DNA of 64,000 bases, taken from positions 1-64,000 of the forward strand of contig NZ_BIMH01000024.1 in NCBI RefSeq assembly GCF_004000985.1. Reading direction: 5' to 3'. How positions within the stretch are numbered: position 1 is the first letter of the stretch; each line of letters starts with the position of its first letter. The translations under genes and the position numbers were made by a program. The notes under the pieces were generated by a model. It was not told the origin of the DNA and did not search any database. It saw only the letters and a list, made by a program, of their open reading frames with translations. This DNA is from Paenibacillus validus NBRC 15382 (lineage in GTDB: Bacteria > Bacillota > Bacilli > Paenibacillales > NBRC-103111). This document shows, in pieces, positions 1-7,365 of the stretch.

Positions 1-14
1 GTTCAGTTTGGACA

Positions 15-22
15 ACATCCGG
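15..22. repeat. Target site duplication, left copy
   Basis: The sequence ACATCCGG directly abuts the left inverted repeat of the IS256-family element. It is identical to 1504-1511. Confidence 0.9.
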
Positions 23-1503
23 GAGTCTGTCAATAATTTTGTGTAATCTCTCTTTCCCGAGTCTAGTAACAGTGAGCCGCGGCTTGACTTGGAACCTCCG
101 GCAGGCATGATGTCCTTGCGAAAGGGCGAATAGCTGAAGACTGTTCGCACCGGCATCCAGCCTATCATGCCTGCCCCTCCAAGTAAAGCCGCTTTTAACG
201 TACTTGAACGCGTTCTGGATAGTATACCGTGAGTTGCAGCAAAATCTGTCCCCAGTTTTGCACGCGGCCCGTCCACCTTTTTAGTACGTCCATCGTGGAA
301 AGATATAACATTTTTAAAAGCGATTCATCCGTTGGAAAAATGCTCTTGCCTTTCGTGACTTTGCGAAGCTGCCGATGGTAGCTTTCGATCATGTTCGTCG
401 TGTAGATGAGCTTCCGAAGTTCCGGAGGATACTTGAAGAAAGTCGACAATTCATCCCAGTTCTGCCTCCATGATTTCACTAACAGGGGATATTTACTTCC
501 CCAGGTCTCTTCAAAACGATCCAGCTCCAGCAGAGCAGCTTCTTCCGTAGCCGCCTTGTAAATGGGTTTAAGGTCAGCCGTCACCTTCTTGAGATCTTTG
601 TAGGATACGTATCGCGTGCTGTTTCGAATCTGATGAATGATACATTTTTGAATCTCCGTTTGCGGGTAGCATGCAGAGATGGCCTGGGTGAAGCCCGTTA
701 GGTTGTCTACACAGGCAATGAGAATGTCCTGCACTCCACGATTCTTGAGATCATTCAGTACGCTGAGCCAGAACTTGGCGGATTCATTCTCGCCAATCCA
801 AATGCCGAGTACGTCTTTGTTGCCTTCCAGATCAATCCCAATGACCATATAGGCCGCTTTGTTTACAATATGCCCGTCCTGCTTTACTTTAAAGTGGATC
901 GCGTCCAAGAAGACAACCGTGTAGATGTTTTGTAGCGGCCGGTTTTGCCATTCCTTAATGATGGGAACAATTTTATTTGTAACGTTTGAAATGAGTGTAG
1001 GTGAAACCTCAACGCCATACAGATTCAGCAGGTGATCTTGAATATCTCGCGTGCTTACTCCCTTAGCATAGAGAGCCACAATTTGGTCTTCAATCCCTGT
1101 GACATTGGTTTGATGCTTCTTCACCACAACCGGATCAAACTCGCCCAAGCGGTCACGAGGCACTTGGATTTCAATGTCCCCATACTCCGAAGATACGGTT
1201 TTCTTGCTGTAACCATTGCGGCTGTTCTTTGTTTTTTTGCTTTTGGCATCGTAACGATCATACGCCAGCTGCGTATCCAACTCAGCTTGGAGCGCCTCTT
1301 CAAGTACGTCCTTAAACAATTCCTTCAAGGTTGTTTGAATGTGTTCAACCGATTGAAAGTTGTGTTCTTTTACAAACTCACGCAAATCCTTTTTGGTCCA
1401 AAACTTCTCGATCATGTCTTCGTACCTCCACCGGGTTTTCTATGATAAAAGTATGCCCATTTTTCCCCGGTTTAAGAGGTTACACGATTTATTTTACAGA
1501 CCC
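23..1503 (-). mobile_element. Complete IS256-family insertion sequence with TIRs and target duplication
   Basis: A 1481-bp element with imperfect terminal inverted repeats of about 26 bp. The left end reads inward GAGTCTGTCAATAATTTTGT and the right end, on the minus strand, GGGTCTGTAAAATAAATCGT; both continue with GTAA[TC]CTCT. It is flanked by an exact 8-bp duplication ACATCCGG at 15-22 and 1504-1511, the size expected for IS256-family elements. It carries one transposase gene on the minus strand. The intact duplication and intact transposase suggest a fairly recent insertion. Confidence 0.93.
195..1415 (-). CDS. IS256-family (mutator type) transposase
   Basis: A 406-residue DDE transposase that would catalyse cut-out and copy-in of the surrounding element. 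Length is typical of the family. Visible landmarks are the first catalytic Asp in VVFLDAIHFKV (D171), the second in ACVDNLTGF (D237), and the Glu in YTTNMIESYHRQLRK (E344), the classic C-terminal signature of IS256/mutator transposases. The N-terminal part (about 1-70) contains the basic, asparagine-rich NSRNGYSKK segment seen before the DDE core in this family. The gene is uninterrupted, so the element may still be active. It fills most of the 1.48-kb element and has no partner gene. Confidence 0.95.
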   Translation of the reverse strand: MIEKFWTKKDLREFVKEHNFQSVEHIQTTLKELFKDVLEEALQAELDTQLAYDRYDAKSKKTKNSRNGYSKKTVSSEYGDIEIQVPRDRLGEFDPVVVKKHQTNVTGIEDQIVALYAKGVSTRDIQDHLLNLYGVEVSPTLISNVTNKIVPIIKEWQNRPLQNIYTVVFLDAIHFKVKQDGHIVNKAAYMVIGIDLEGNKDVLGIWIGENESAKFWLSVLNDLKNRGVQDILIACVDNLTGFTQAISACYPQTEIQKCIIHQIRNSTRYVSYKDLKKVTADLKPIYKAATEEAALLELDRFEETWGSKYPLLVKSWRQNWDELSTFFKYPPELRKLIYTTNMIESYHRQLRKVTKGKSIFPTDESLLKMLYLSTMDVLKRWTGRVQNWGQILLQLTVYYPERVQVR

Positions 1504-1511
1504 ACATCCGG
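1504..1511. repeat. Target site duplication, right copy
   Basis: ACATCCGG directly following the right inverted repeat of the IS256-family element, identical to 15-22. Fusing the two flanks at this repeat restores the reading frame of the interrupted transposase. Confidence 0.9.
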
Positions 1512-1610
1512 AGTTTCTTGAAGATTACCTTCCCTGGAGCCCAGAAGTCCAGGAAGCCTGCCAATAGAGCAAAGCTCTGTTTACACGAGTTTTGCTCTTT
1601 TTTCTATCCA

Positions 1611-1630
1611 CCGAGTTATTTGACGCTTAC
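1611..1630 (-). repeat. IS66-type terminal inverted repeat (outer end)
   Basis: On the minus strand this reads GTAAGCGTCAAATAACTCGG. IS66-family ends characteristically begin with GTAA, often GTAAGCG. It lies just downstream of the transposase tail and marks the junction between the IS66-like element and the AT-rich HD gene. The partner end is outside the window. A hairpin built on GAGCAAA/TTTGCTC occupies 1567-1599 between the gene and this end. Confidence 0.65.
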
Positions 1631-2554
1631 TTTATAACGGTTATTCATAGTTGAAGTAATTAAATTTGCGTTATATATTTCGTTATTGACCCAATCGAAA
1701 TAACCTAAAACATTTCTATGAATTTTCGGATCAGAACAACGTCCATAAAATGCTATATAGCTTTGTGAATTGGCATCATCCTTTTTGATTATTTCGCTAT
1801 TCTCGATAATGAAATGACTTTTCCATTCTTCATCACTTTTATTTTCAGGATTAATTAGTTCATAAAGCTTTCGTGGAGTTCTGTTACTATTAAAATCACT
1901 AATATCACCTAATCGTAATAAAATACCGCAAAAATAAGGGTTAATCTTATATTTCCCTTTTTCATCGTATGACTTTAAATTTTGTTTTAAGAAACCAATA
2001 TCTTCTGTATGAGCCACGCAAATTAATGCAACCTCTTCCATAATATTACTACTTGGATATGAAGGAATAGTAAAATAATTCGAATATTGTTTTCTTACAA
2101 TTTCTGCAGATCTTATTGCATGAATCTTCCTAATATATTCTTGCATTGCTTCAGTCTCATTACCACAGAATTTCTCTAGTAATGCTTCAAAAACTATGTC
2201 TGAGTATGGATAGGTATTACTTTTGATTTGTATTTTTTCAGCATCAGTAACAGCCATCCCTATATCATGAAGTAATGCTGAATAAATAAGTATGGTTATA
2301 TCCAGTTCATCATGTTCTTCAATATTAGGAATCAAGCTAAACATATTCTCCATAACTCGGATCGAATGATTAATATCATGCATTGTGTACTTAGGGAACG
2401 TTTTTGGAATCTCATTATTCAATACAAATTCTACATTCCTAGCAAGCTCGTAAATATTGGTAAGGAATTCACTTTTCCTACTTTCTAAAAATTTCACTAA
2501 TCTAGGGGGATCAAGTTCTATTTTACTTTTAAAATTTTCTACAGCTGAATACAT
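1616..2554 (-). pseudogene. HD-domain phosphohydrolase-like gene, 3' end cut off by IS66
   Basis: 312 codons of an AT-rich gene. HD-superfamily metal ligands are visible: H59-D60 and H63 (MHDINH), H96-D97 (LLHDIGM), H145 and R148 (KIHAIRS), H182 (VAHTED) and D217/D220 (RLGDISD). This layout resembles the HD domains found in multidomain conflict or defence proteins, where further domains follow; that comparison is from memory of the family. The last four codons (VSVK) and the TAA stop are the first bases of the IS66 end at 1630, so the native gene continued and has been truncated. A GAGGG motif about 11 bases upstream serves the ATG at 2554. Base composition differs sharply from the chromosome to the right, suggesting acquisition by transfer. 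Confidence 0.75.
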
Positions 2555-2705
2555 ACCGAGCTATTCCCTCACTTTAGAATTTTATTTTCTGAGAACACTG
2601 CCACACTCATTGATGATTCAAACTGAATATTCAATTACAGAATTAAACATAACAACTATATGCAACAGTCAAACAACCGAGGCATTATCATATTTCCACT
2701 ATAAT

Positions 2706-2742
2706 AAAATAACAAAATTCGCCAAAAGAGTATATCATTTTT
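2706..2742 (-). promoter_or_regulatory. Upstream element shared with the TIR-SIR2 gene (copy 1)
   Basis: A 37-base stretch, about 150-190 bases upstream of the HD gene, matches 7249-7285 (upstream of the TIR-SIR2 gene) at about 30 of 37 positions. Conserved blocks on the plus strand are AAAATAACAAA, ACC/GCC and GTATATC followed by five or more T. On the gene strand it leads into TTGGCG, 16 bases, then TATAGT, a plausible promoter. Function is inferred. Confidence 0.45.
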
Positions 2743-2756
2743 CAGGAAAAAAGAAT

Positions 2757-2782
2757 TAAAAACGACACCTTGTTAGGTGCCG
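2757..2782 (-). terminator. Rho-independent terminator
   Basis: On the minus strand GGCACC, a short loop and GGTGTC form a hairpin followed by a run of T. It lies directly downstream of the cyclophilin fragment and would end its transcript before the HD gene promoter. Confidence 0.7.
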
Positions 2783-2792
2783 CTGAAGTTTA

Positions 2793-3092
2793 TTAAATAT
2801 CCTTTTCAATTATCTCAACTGACTGGATAATTACATTTTCAGTAGGTTGACTAGATTCACTCGTCAGGTTGCTCCTACTAACTCGAGTCTCAGCAATCTT
2901 TAATACCGTATCCATCCCACTGGTTACTTTTCCGAAAATGGTATAGTTGGGCATTTGGTTTAGCATCAGGCTGGCTTCATCCTTTGTCATCATTATAGAA
3001 TCCTGATAATTCAGTAAGCTTGCCTCTGGCCCAAGAGTTTTGTTGACGTTTAGTAAGCCATGATACTTGTGCAAGTGGGTATTCTGCTTCAT
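2793..3092 (-). pseudogene. Cyclophilin-type peptidyl-prolyl isomerase, C-terminal fragment
   Basis: A 99-codon open frame whose second half is clearly cyclophilin-like: YTIFGKVTSGMDTVLKIAET matches the conserved YTVFGKVxxGMDVVxKI block, and the tail (ENVIIQSVEIIEK) matches the usual VIIxSIxIxEK ending. The first two thirds of a cyclophilin, including the FHR and FxMANxGxNTNGSQFFI region, are missing or unrecognisable. Its first part (2977-3092) overlaps, in another frame, a second protein-like sequence (see the 2977-3320 entry), so the true cyclophilin portion probably starts near 3000. It is most likely a recombined remnant without activity. Confidence 0.55.
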
Positions 3093-3320
3093 GTATAAAT
3101 CCCAAGTAAAACTGGCCGTTTCTGTACTTCTTTTTATTTAAATATTTTTGTGTCTCCTTGATATCTTTATTAAATGGGTCAATGTTGGTGGCATATCCTT
3201 TAAACTTTAATTCAATAATTGCGAGAACGTCTTCAATGTTGTTACTAAGTTGTTCATACTCATCACTTTTTGTTCAACTATAGCAATATCCGAACGCGTG
3301 GGAAAAACTCTTGTCTTCAT
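2977..3320 (-). pseudogene. Small nuclease-like gene with a one-base frameshift
   Basis: Starting at ATG 3318-3320 the frame reads MKTRVFPTRSDIAIVEQK; after a run of A it continues one frame over as SDEYEQLSNNIEDVLAIIEL and ends WLTKRQQNSWARGKLTEL to a TGA at 2977-2979. One missing A in the run at about 3267-3271 would restore a protein of about 114 residues. The spacing of D (DIAIVE) and the later IIELKFKG (E-x-K) recalls PD-(D/E)XK nucleases, but I do not recognise a named family. It is 8 bases from the lipoprotein gene upstream, so the two may have been co-transcribed. Confidence 0.4.
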
Positions 3321-3327
3321 TATTGTT

Positions 3328-3738
3328 CTATTGTTTACTTTCGTATAGCTCTTGAATTTTATTTTTCAATTCTTCATTGTAAATATAATAATGCCCGCCC
3401 GTGCTATTGGGAGTAAACCCAAGCTTTAGTTCCTTGTTTTCAAACAAAGAAACCCCATATAGAAAACCGCTTCTATCTTCTTGATTGGGGTCGGGAACGA
3501 ATTTAAAATTACGAACCTGACCAATCCAATCTTGTATCTGATTCTTGTCTGTATACGTTTTGAGATGACCCGTTTCCCCACTGCGAATCTCGATATAATC
3601 AACTTTCTGAATATCGCCAGGGTATAGCTCATACAGTTTTTTCGTGGTTAATTGAGGTTCTGGTACAGTTTTACTGCACTCAGCAATAAAAGGGAGAATA
3701 ACGAATAGTAGAACAAAAGATGTTATTATTGGTTTCAT
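3328..3738 (-). CDS. Small putative lipoprotein of unknown function
   Basis: 136 residues. The N-terminus (MKPIITSFVLLFVILPFIAEC) is a hydrophobic signal ending in Cys at position 21; the lipobox IAEC is imperfect because of the Glu before the Cys. The remaining 115 residues are soluble and charged, with no motif I recognise. An excellent GGAGG site lies seven bases upstream of the ATG at 3738. It probably sits on the outer face of the membrane. The frameshifted nuclease-like gene follows immediately. Function unknown. Confidence 0.65.
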   Translation of the reverse strand: MKPIITSFVLLFVILPFIAECSKTVPEPQLTTKKLYELYPGDIQKVDYIEIRSGETGHLKTYTDKNQIQDWIGQVRNFKFVPDPNQEDRSGFLYGVSLFENKELKLGFTPNSTGGHYYIYNEELKNKIQELYESKQ

Positions 3739-3787
3739 GAAATCGCCTCCATTTGTTGAAACCGTTTGTTAGAATTAGTTACAGCGT

Positions 3788-3955
3788 TCAAGCTAGACAA
3801 GACAGCATATTTTCCTTGTTTGCCTTCGTGTTTTCATATTCTTTGCTATCTAAATAACGATACCAAGCAAAATAGTGTTGCAAATATGGGGTTGTAACGC
3901 CGTTAAACCGGTTTCTCCAACACTTTAATCGACTACGATAGCTAGTCCAGCTGCT
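3788..3955 (-). pseudogene. IS1595-like transposase, C-terminal remnant
   Basis: A 55-codon open stretch with no start. It contains CWRNRFNGVTTPYLQHYFAW and then YRYLDSKEYENT before a TGA at 3788-3790. The pattern RFNGVxTxYLQxYLxWFRxL is typical of the end of ISXO2-type (IS1595) transposases. No terminal repeats were identified. It adds to the mobile-element debris of this region. Confidence 0.5.
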
Positions 3956-4186
3956 TTAAAGCAATAATGAGGTCATCTCTTGTCTTTGGCGTAAGTGCTG
4001 AATGCTCTCCCGATGTCTAACCTCTTCGAACGGGTTTATACCCACATATTACAAAATATGAGTTTGCATGATGTGAATATCAGCATGAAGCATTAACCAA
4101 TTTTTTTATATACATTTCATTCCATCTGTAGGATTCTGAACTACGGTGAAGGGATGGAATCCATTCGCTTCAAAGGAGACATTTGA

Positions 4187-4336
4187 GTGCGAAGGATGAC
4201 TGACGCCGAACTAATCGATGCATACAAAATAGCTATTGAACATGAGTTAGACCGGGATTTTGTACAAATGCTCGAGGAGGAGATTGATCGCAGGAGGATT
4301 AATATTCAGTCTGTGCTTCAGAAACAAGATGAGTAG
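4187..4336 (+). CDS. sda: Sporulation inhibitor Sda
   Basis: A 49-residue protein beginning at GTG 4187, with a GGAG site seven bases upstream. The core LTD-type start followed by ELIDAYKIAIEH, LDRDFVQMLEEEIDRRR closely follows B. subtilis Sda (LSDELLIESYFKA, LNRDFIELIENEIKRR). Sda is an antiparallel helical hairpin that binds the histidine kinase KinA and blocks autophosphorylation, holding back sporulation during replication or DNA damage. Here the start is MRRMTDAELI; an internal ATG at 4196 is an alternative without a good site. It is an intact core gene stranded among mobile-element debris. I saw no perfect DnaA box upstream, although DnaA controls sda in B. subtilis. Confidence 0.85.
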   Translation: MRRMTDAELIDAYKIAIEHELDRDFVQMLEEEIDRRRINIQSVLQKQDE

Positions 4337-4375
4337 GATTCGCCGCCATTACTGACTAACTTTTTAACTAAAATA

Positions 4376-4424
4376 TGAAGGGCGGATGGGTTCTACGCCC
4401 TTCACTGGTGGGGCAATATGCCCC
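4376..4424 (+). other. Two tandem perfect hairpins
   Basis: GAAGGGCG (4378-4385) pairs with CGCCCTTC (4396-4403). Immediately after, GGGGCA (4410-4415) pairs with TGCCCC (4419-4424) around a 3-base loop. There is no T run on either strand, so these are not classic terminators. They could be remnants of an element end or an RNA structure. Confidence 0.5.
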
Positions 4425-4671
4425 GCCTTATTTAGTAAATAGGATAAAGTTACTTTTTGCCGGTCCCAACCAGGATAACATCCCAAAAAGGATGCGTTTT
4501 ACTCCAGGAGCCACCCAAGTACGGGTCCGTCGCCATAAGCGTTTTCCCGTCAGTGTTTTCATTTCTTCGATAGCAATGCTAGCCATTCCGGACATGTTTC
4601 GGCTTTTCCCAAATATGACCAAGCCTTCATGCATATACATAGAAGATAAAGACAGACGGGAGGTGGGAAGT

Positions 4672-4878
4672 ATGTCGATCAGAAAAGCACTTTTATCGCT
4701 TTCTGTTGGCTTGTTCTTAGCTGTCTTCGTCATAGGTCTTTTGCCTTTCTTAGTTATTATTAGTTGGGCGGAGACTTTAGGAAGTACCGAACTCTACACG
4801 TCGCCGCTATTCTTCTTAAAATTTTTATACAAGGACAGCTGTAAGGAGCAATCGCAGCACAGAGAAGAGGGGCATTAA
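4672..4878 (+). CDS. Small membrane protein of unknown function
   Basis: 68 residues from ATG 4672, chosen because GGAGGTG lies six to seven bases upstream; the open frame extends further upstream but without a ribosome site. Residues about 8-31 (LSVGLFLAVFVIGLLPFLVI) form one hydrophobic helix, followed by a short polar part and a charged tail (KDSCKEQSQHREEGH). No family recognised. It lies between sda and mobile-element debris, so it may be either a native small protein or a remnant. Confidence 0.45.
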   Translation: MSIRKALLSLSVGLFLAVFVIGLLPFLVIISWAETLGSTELYTSPLFFLKFLYKDSCKEQSQHREEGH

Positions 4879-5031
4879 GATGGCCTCTTCTCCCCTTAGA
4901 GGGAGAAACATCATTTTCAGACCTGTCCGCCACCATGGATGGCAGTTCACCTCGATATATTTGCCGTCGAACACAACATCAAGATATCCGTTGTCACTGC
5001 CGCCTGCAATCGTTCCGGGATTCCCGTCCAC
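4825..5031 (-). pseudogene. Decayed coding fragment, family unknown
   Basis: The frame opens after a TGA near 5043 and reads DGNPGTIAGGSDNGYLDVVF, then DGKYIEVNCHPWWRTGLK, which looks like real protein with a GTG at 5029-5031 but no ribosome binding site. The last third overlaps the small membrane protein on the opposite strand and is not convincing. Probably a fragment; nothing else is recognisable between 4880 and 5148. Confidence 0.25.
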
Positions 5032-5148
5032 CCTAAAATCTCATTCCTTTGGAAAGCGAAAGAGATTCCCCTTTTCTCCCTATTCAGTTAGTGCTCGAGG
5101 TTGCCGATATTCTTAATGGGAACAATGTTATTAAGGAGTTGAATCACC

Positions 5149-5298
5149 ATGTTCGAAGCCGGCTTGACTCAAGAAGAACTAAACCTGCTTCTCTCAAGAA
5201 AGAGTGCCCATGAATCTCCATTTATACCTAGATCGAAAAGAAAACGTAAGAAGCAAGGATTTATTGAATTCATCCTCAAAAAGCTTTTGATTATTTAA
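5149..5298 (+). CDS. Small basic protein of unknown function
   Basis: 49 residues from ATG 5149 with AAGGAG ten bases upstream. It starts MFEAGLTQEELNLLLSRK, has a strongly basic middle (RSKRKRKKQ) and a hydrophobic end (FIEFILKKLLII). The clean ribosome site and codon pattern support translation. No family recognised. Confidence 0.4.
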   Translation: MFEAGLTQEELNLLLSRKSAHESPFIPRSKRKRKKQGFIEFILKKLLII

Positions 5299-5402
5299 AT
5301 TATAGACCCCGCAGTGAATCCATTTGTGTAGACATTTAGGAATAGGGTGGCTTCCGGCATCTATGATCGGGATTTCATAGGGGATCAATCCGATGCTGCA
5401 CT

Positions 5403-5828
5403 TCACAAGTGAAAGTCGCCAATAGCTTCGTCTATAATGTCTTGGTTGGTCCCCATGTATCGCATGGTGATGCTCGGCACGCTGTAGCTAAGTATCTGCT
5501 GCAGCAGGTCACCGATCCGCAGCCCACGTTAACGCCCATCACCAGCAGAAACCAGTCGCGCTCCGACCGTTTTCTGAAAACTGACCTCATCTGCTCCAAC
5601 TTCTCCATGCTTCTAATCGGCTGTACAACCTTCCAGCACTTTTCTTATAAACGAAAACCAAACAAGCTGACGTCTGTAGGGTACAGAGGCCAGCTTGCAG
5701 CTGCGAATCCTATGTTTATCGAGGACTATATTCGCCTGATCCAGTTTATCACGCACTTCCAGTAAACACATACGCATTGCCGTATTTTTTCCTGACCTGA
5801 GTGCATTCATCCCTGTTCTAGTCATTCT
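5403..5828 (-). pseudogene. Tyrosine recombinase (phage-type integrase), degenerate
   Basis: The C-terminal 34 codons, LLQQILSYSVPSITMRYMGT then NQDIIDEAIGDFHL and TGA, match the end of phage-type integrases (xLLQxIFNHSSPSxTLRYIGI NQDxxDxAxxxFxL), including the catalytic Tyr in RYMG. Upstream the frame is broken by TAA at 5529-5531 and a TAG near 5620, and the box-C HxLR has decayed to QKTVGARL. A further stretch up to about 5825 (TGMNALRSGK) may be the box-I GLRxS region. It abuts the TIR-SIR2 gene and marks an old integration event. Confidence 0.6.
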
Positions 5829-5834
5829 ACATCA

Positions 5835-7163
5835 TCATGATTCAATATTGATTCGATTTAAAATGTCGGGAATTTCTTCGAACGAATGAATCCACAATAC
5901 ATTAAGCCCTAAATCATTCGCATCCTGCTCTTCCAATAAAAAAGCCAGTCTATCTATGATCTCAGTATCCCCGCGATAAGTTGTAGGTACCTTCTTAATA
6001 ATATAATGATTGATTTTCTTCTCTGAATTTTTCCTGGAGGACACATCCAGCAAGCGCCTTAAATTAGGATCCGTTAAACTTAAACCAATCAATAGACACG
6101 TGTTCTGGTTTAACTTATTGAGCTGAATAAGATTGGACCAGCTGAAAGGTTCGATAAATTGACTATGATAGGAATCCTCACTAAACACAATATTGGAATC
6201 CTTTGGAATAGGGCTTGATCTTGGCAAGTAACCATGCACATGATAAATGGGGATTTCATCGGAATTGTGTTTTAAACCTTCACAATAAATCGGTTTATTT
6301 TTTATATTATTGTTAGTAAGATGCTCTTCAATGAGCGAGTCAAAATTAAAGGTTATAATGGAATCAAGCGGTTTGCGATCCCGTTGGGGCCGTGCCAGAT
6401 TTGCTATGGATTCGATCGTATCGTTAATCCTAATATCGGAGGAGTACAGGGCATTGCGCACTTCTGCCTGGAAGTCATCGCCCAGATTATTTTTCAGGTA
6501 CTTGCCGATGATTAGACTGGAATATCTGCTGTTAATGTCATCGATATTGCTGAAATCGATTGAAATATCATGATTATTCGATATTCGGGTCATCATGGAT
6601 TCCAATAGTTTATTTAATAGCACATTCCAAGCCGGAATCCCCGCACTTATGGAAATACCGGCTCCGCAAATCAAGGTGAGCCTTCCGTCCGACAACGATT
6701 TGGCAATGACTTTAATATCTTTATCGTGCGAAACTGTAAAAGTGTTCGATGCCGCTGCTGTAAATCCATCTTCGACTCTATCGAACAAGCTTTCGATTAA
6801 CTCTTTAAGTCCATCTTCAAAGTTAGACGATAAATCTAAATACTTGATTTCCGAAAGATAACTGGGCACGCTGCTTTTGTCAATGAGGACCGGTATGATC
6901 CTTCTGCTGCCCCTTGATATATCTGCCAGCGCCATTGCCGAAAATTCTTTTAACACCCCTCTGGAGTTCAGAGAATTTTTACTGATGACGACGATGATGG
7001 CATCCGCGTTATCAATGCCCTCTTTAATTTTTTCAAAAATATTGTCACCCAGTTCGATTCTCCAGGAATCCAGCCAAATGTGGTGACCCGCTGTTTCTAA
7101 TTCGCGTACAATTCGATTGGTTATATCTTTATCCTCATGGCTGTAACTAATAAAGACTTTCAT
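5835..7163 (-). CDS. TIR-SIR2 two-domain protein, probable NAD-targeting defence factor
   Basis: 442 residues. Residues 1-130 are a TIR domain (MKVFISYSHEDKD; W30; DNADAIIVVIS; candidate catalytic Glu E73 in VLKEFSAMAL). Residues about 150-440 are a SIR2-like domain: the nucleotide-binding GAGISISAGIP at 167-177, TFNFD at 271-275 with Asn and Asp, VHGY at 309-312 with the catalytic-type His310, and a late GLSLTDPNLRRLL typical of the SIR2_2 branch. Both domain types cleave or sense NAD in bacterial immunity (Thoeris, DSR, short Argonaute systems). Having both in one chain suggests TIR product signalling to, or acting with, a SIR2 effector. A GAGGTG site lies six to seven bases upstream of the ATG. 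It lies beside integrase debris and downstream of a structured RNA. Defence role is inferred. Confidence 0.85.
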   Translation of the reverse strand: MKVFISYSHEDKDITNRIVRELETAGHHIWLDSWRIELGDNIFEKIKEGIDNADAIIVVISKNSLNSRGVLKEFSAMALADISRGSRRIIPVLIDKSSVPSYLSEIKYLDLSSNFEDGLKELIESLFDRVEDGFTAAASNTFTVSHDKDIKVIAKSLSDGRLTLICGAGISISAGIPAWNVLLNKLLESMMTRISNNHDISIDFSNIDDINSRYSSLIIGKYLKNNLGDDFQAEVRNALYSSDIRINDTIESIANLARPQRDRKPLDSIITFNFDSLIEEHLTNNNIKNKPIYCEGLKHNSDEIPIYHVHGYLPRSSPIPKDSNIVFSEDSYHSQFIEPFSWSNLIQLNKLNQNTCLLIGLSLTDPNLRRLLDVSSRKNSEKKINHYIIKKVPTTYRGDTEIIDRLAFLLEEQDANDLGLNVLWIHSFEEIPDILNRINIES

Positions 7164-7248
7164 CTGTGCACCTCTTCGAAAGATGGCCTGTCACCATACA
7201 CAAACGTTCCTGCACCATTGGAAACAACCCTATAGTTCAATCATATAA

Positions 7249-7285
7249 AAAATAACAAATATCACCATAAAAGTATATCGTTTTT
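7249..7285 (-). promoter_or_regulatory. Upstream element shared with the HD gene (copy 2)
   Basis: Lies 86-122 bases upstream of the TIR-SIR2 start and matches 2706-2742 at about 30 of 37 positions. On the gene strand it leads through TATTTGTTATTTTT into TATATGAT, a likely -10 region. Could be a common promoter and operator, or a trace of shared ancestry of the two loci. Confidence 0.45.
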
Positions 7286-7365
7286 TTGTAATGGCCATTG
7301 TCCTGCCGGGCTTGGTCATCTCATCTCATATCTCCGGAACATACGTTCCCCGTCGCGCCGCAAAA

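Larger units (their letters stand above)
1..1567 (+). pseudogene. IS66-like transposase, 3' end, interrupted by IS256-family element
   Basis: If the inserted element (23-1503) and one copy of its 8-bp target duplication are removed, an open frame runs from position 1 through 1-22 and 1512-1567 to a TAG stop. It ends in HPEFLEDYLPWSPEVQEAC. The xPExLxxLLPWSPxLPexC pattern is how IS66 transposases (TnpC, the large DDE protein) usually end. An IS66-type terminal repeat starting GTAAGCG lies 60 bp downstream, which supports the call. Most of the gene is off the left edge, so the family call rests on a short tail plus that repeat. Confidence 0.6.

Noticed and set aside
1032-1445. 137-codon plus-strand frame opposite the IS256-family transposase
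   Set aside because: Shadow of the transposase gene; no ribosome site and no motif.
4375-4671. 5' part of the 167-codon frame ending at 4878
   Set aside because: It runs through two hairpins and has no ribosome site; only the portion from ATG 4672 has a GGAGGTG site.
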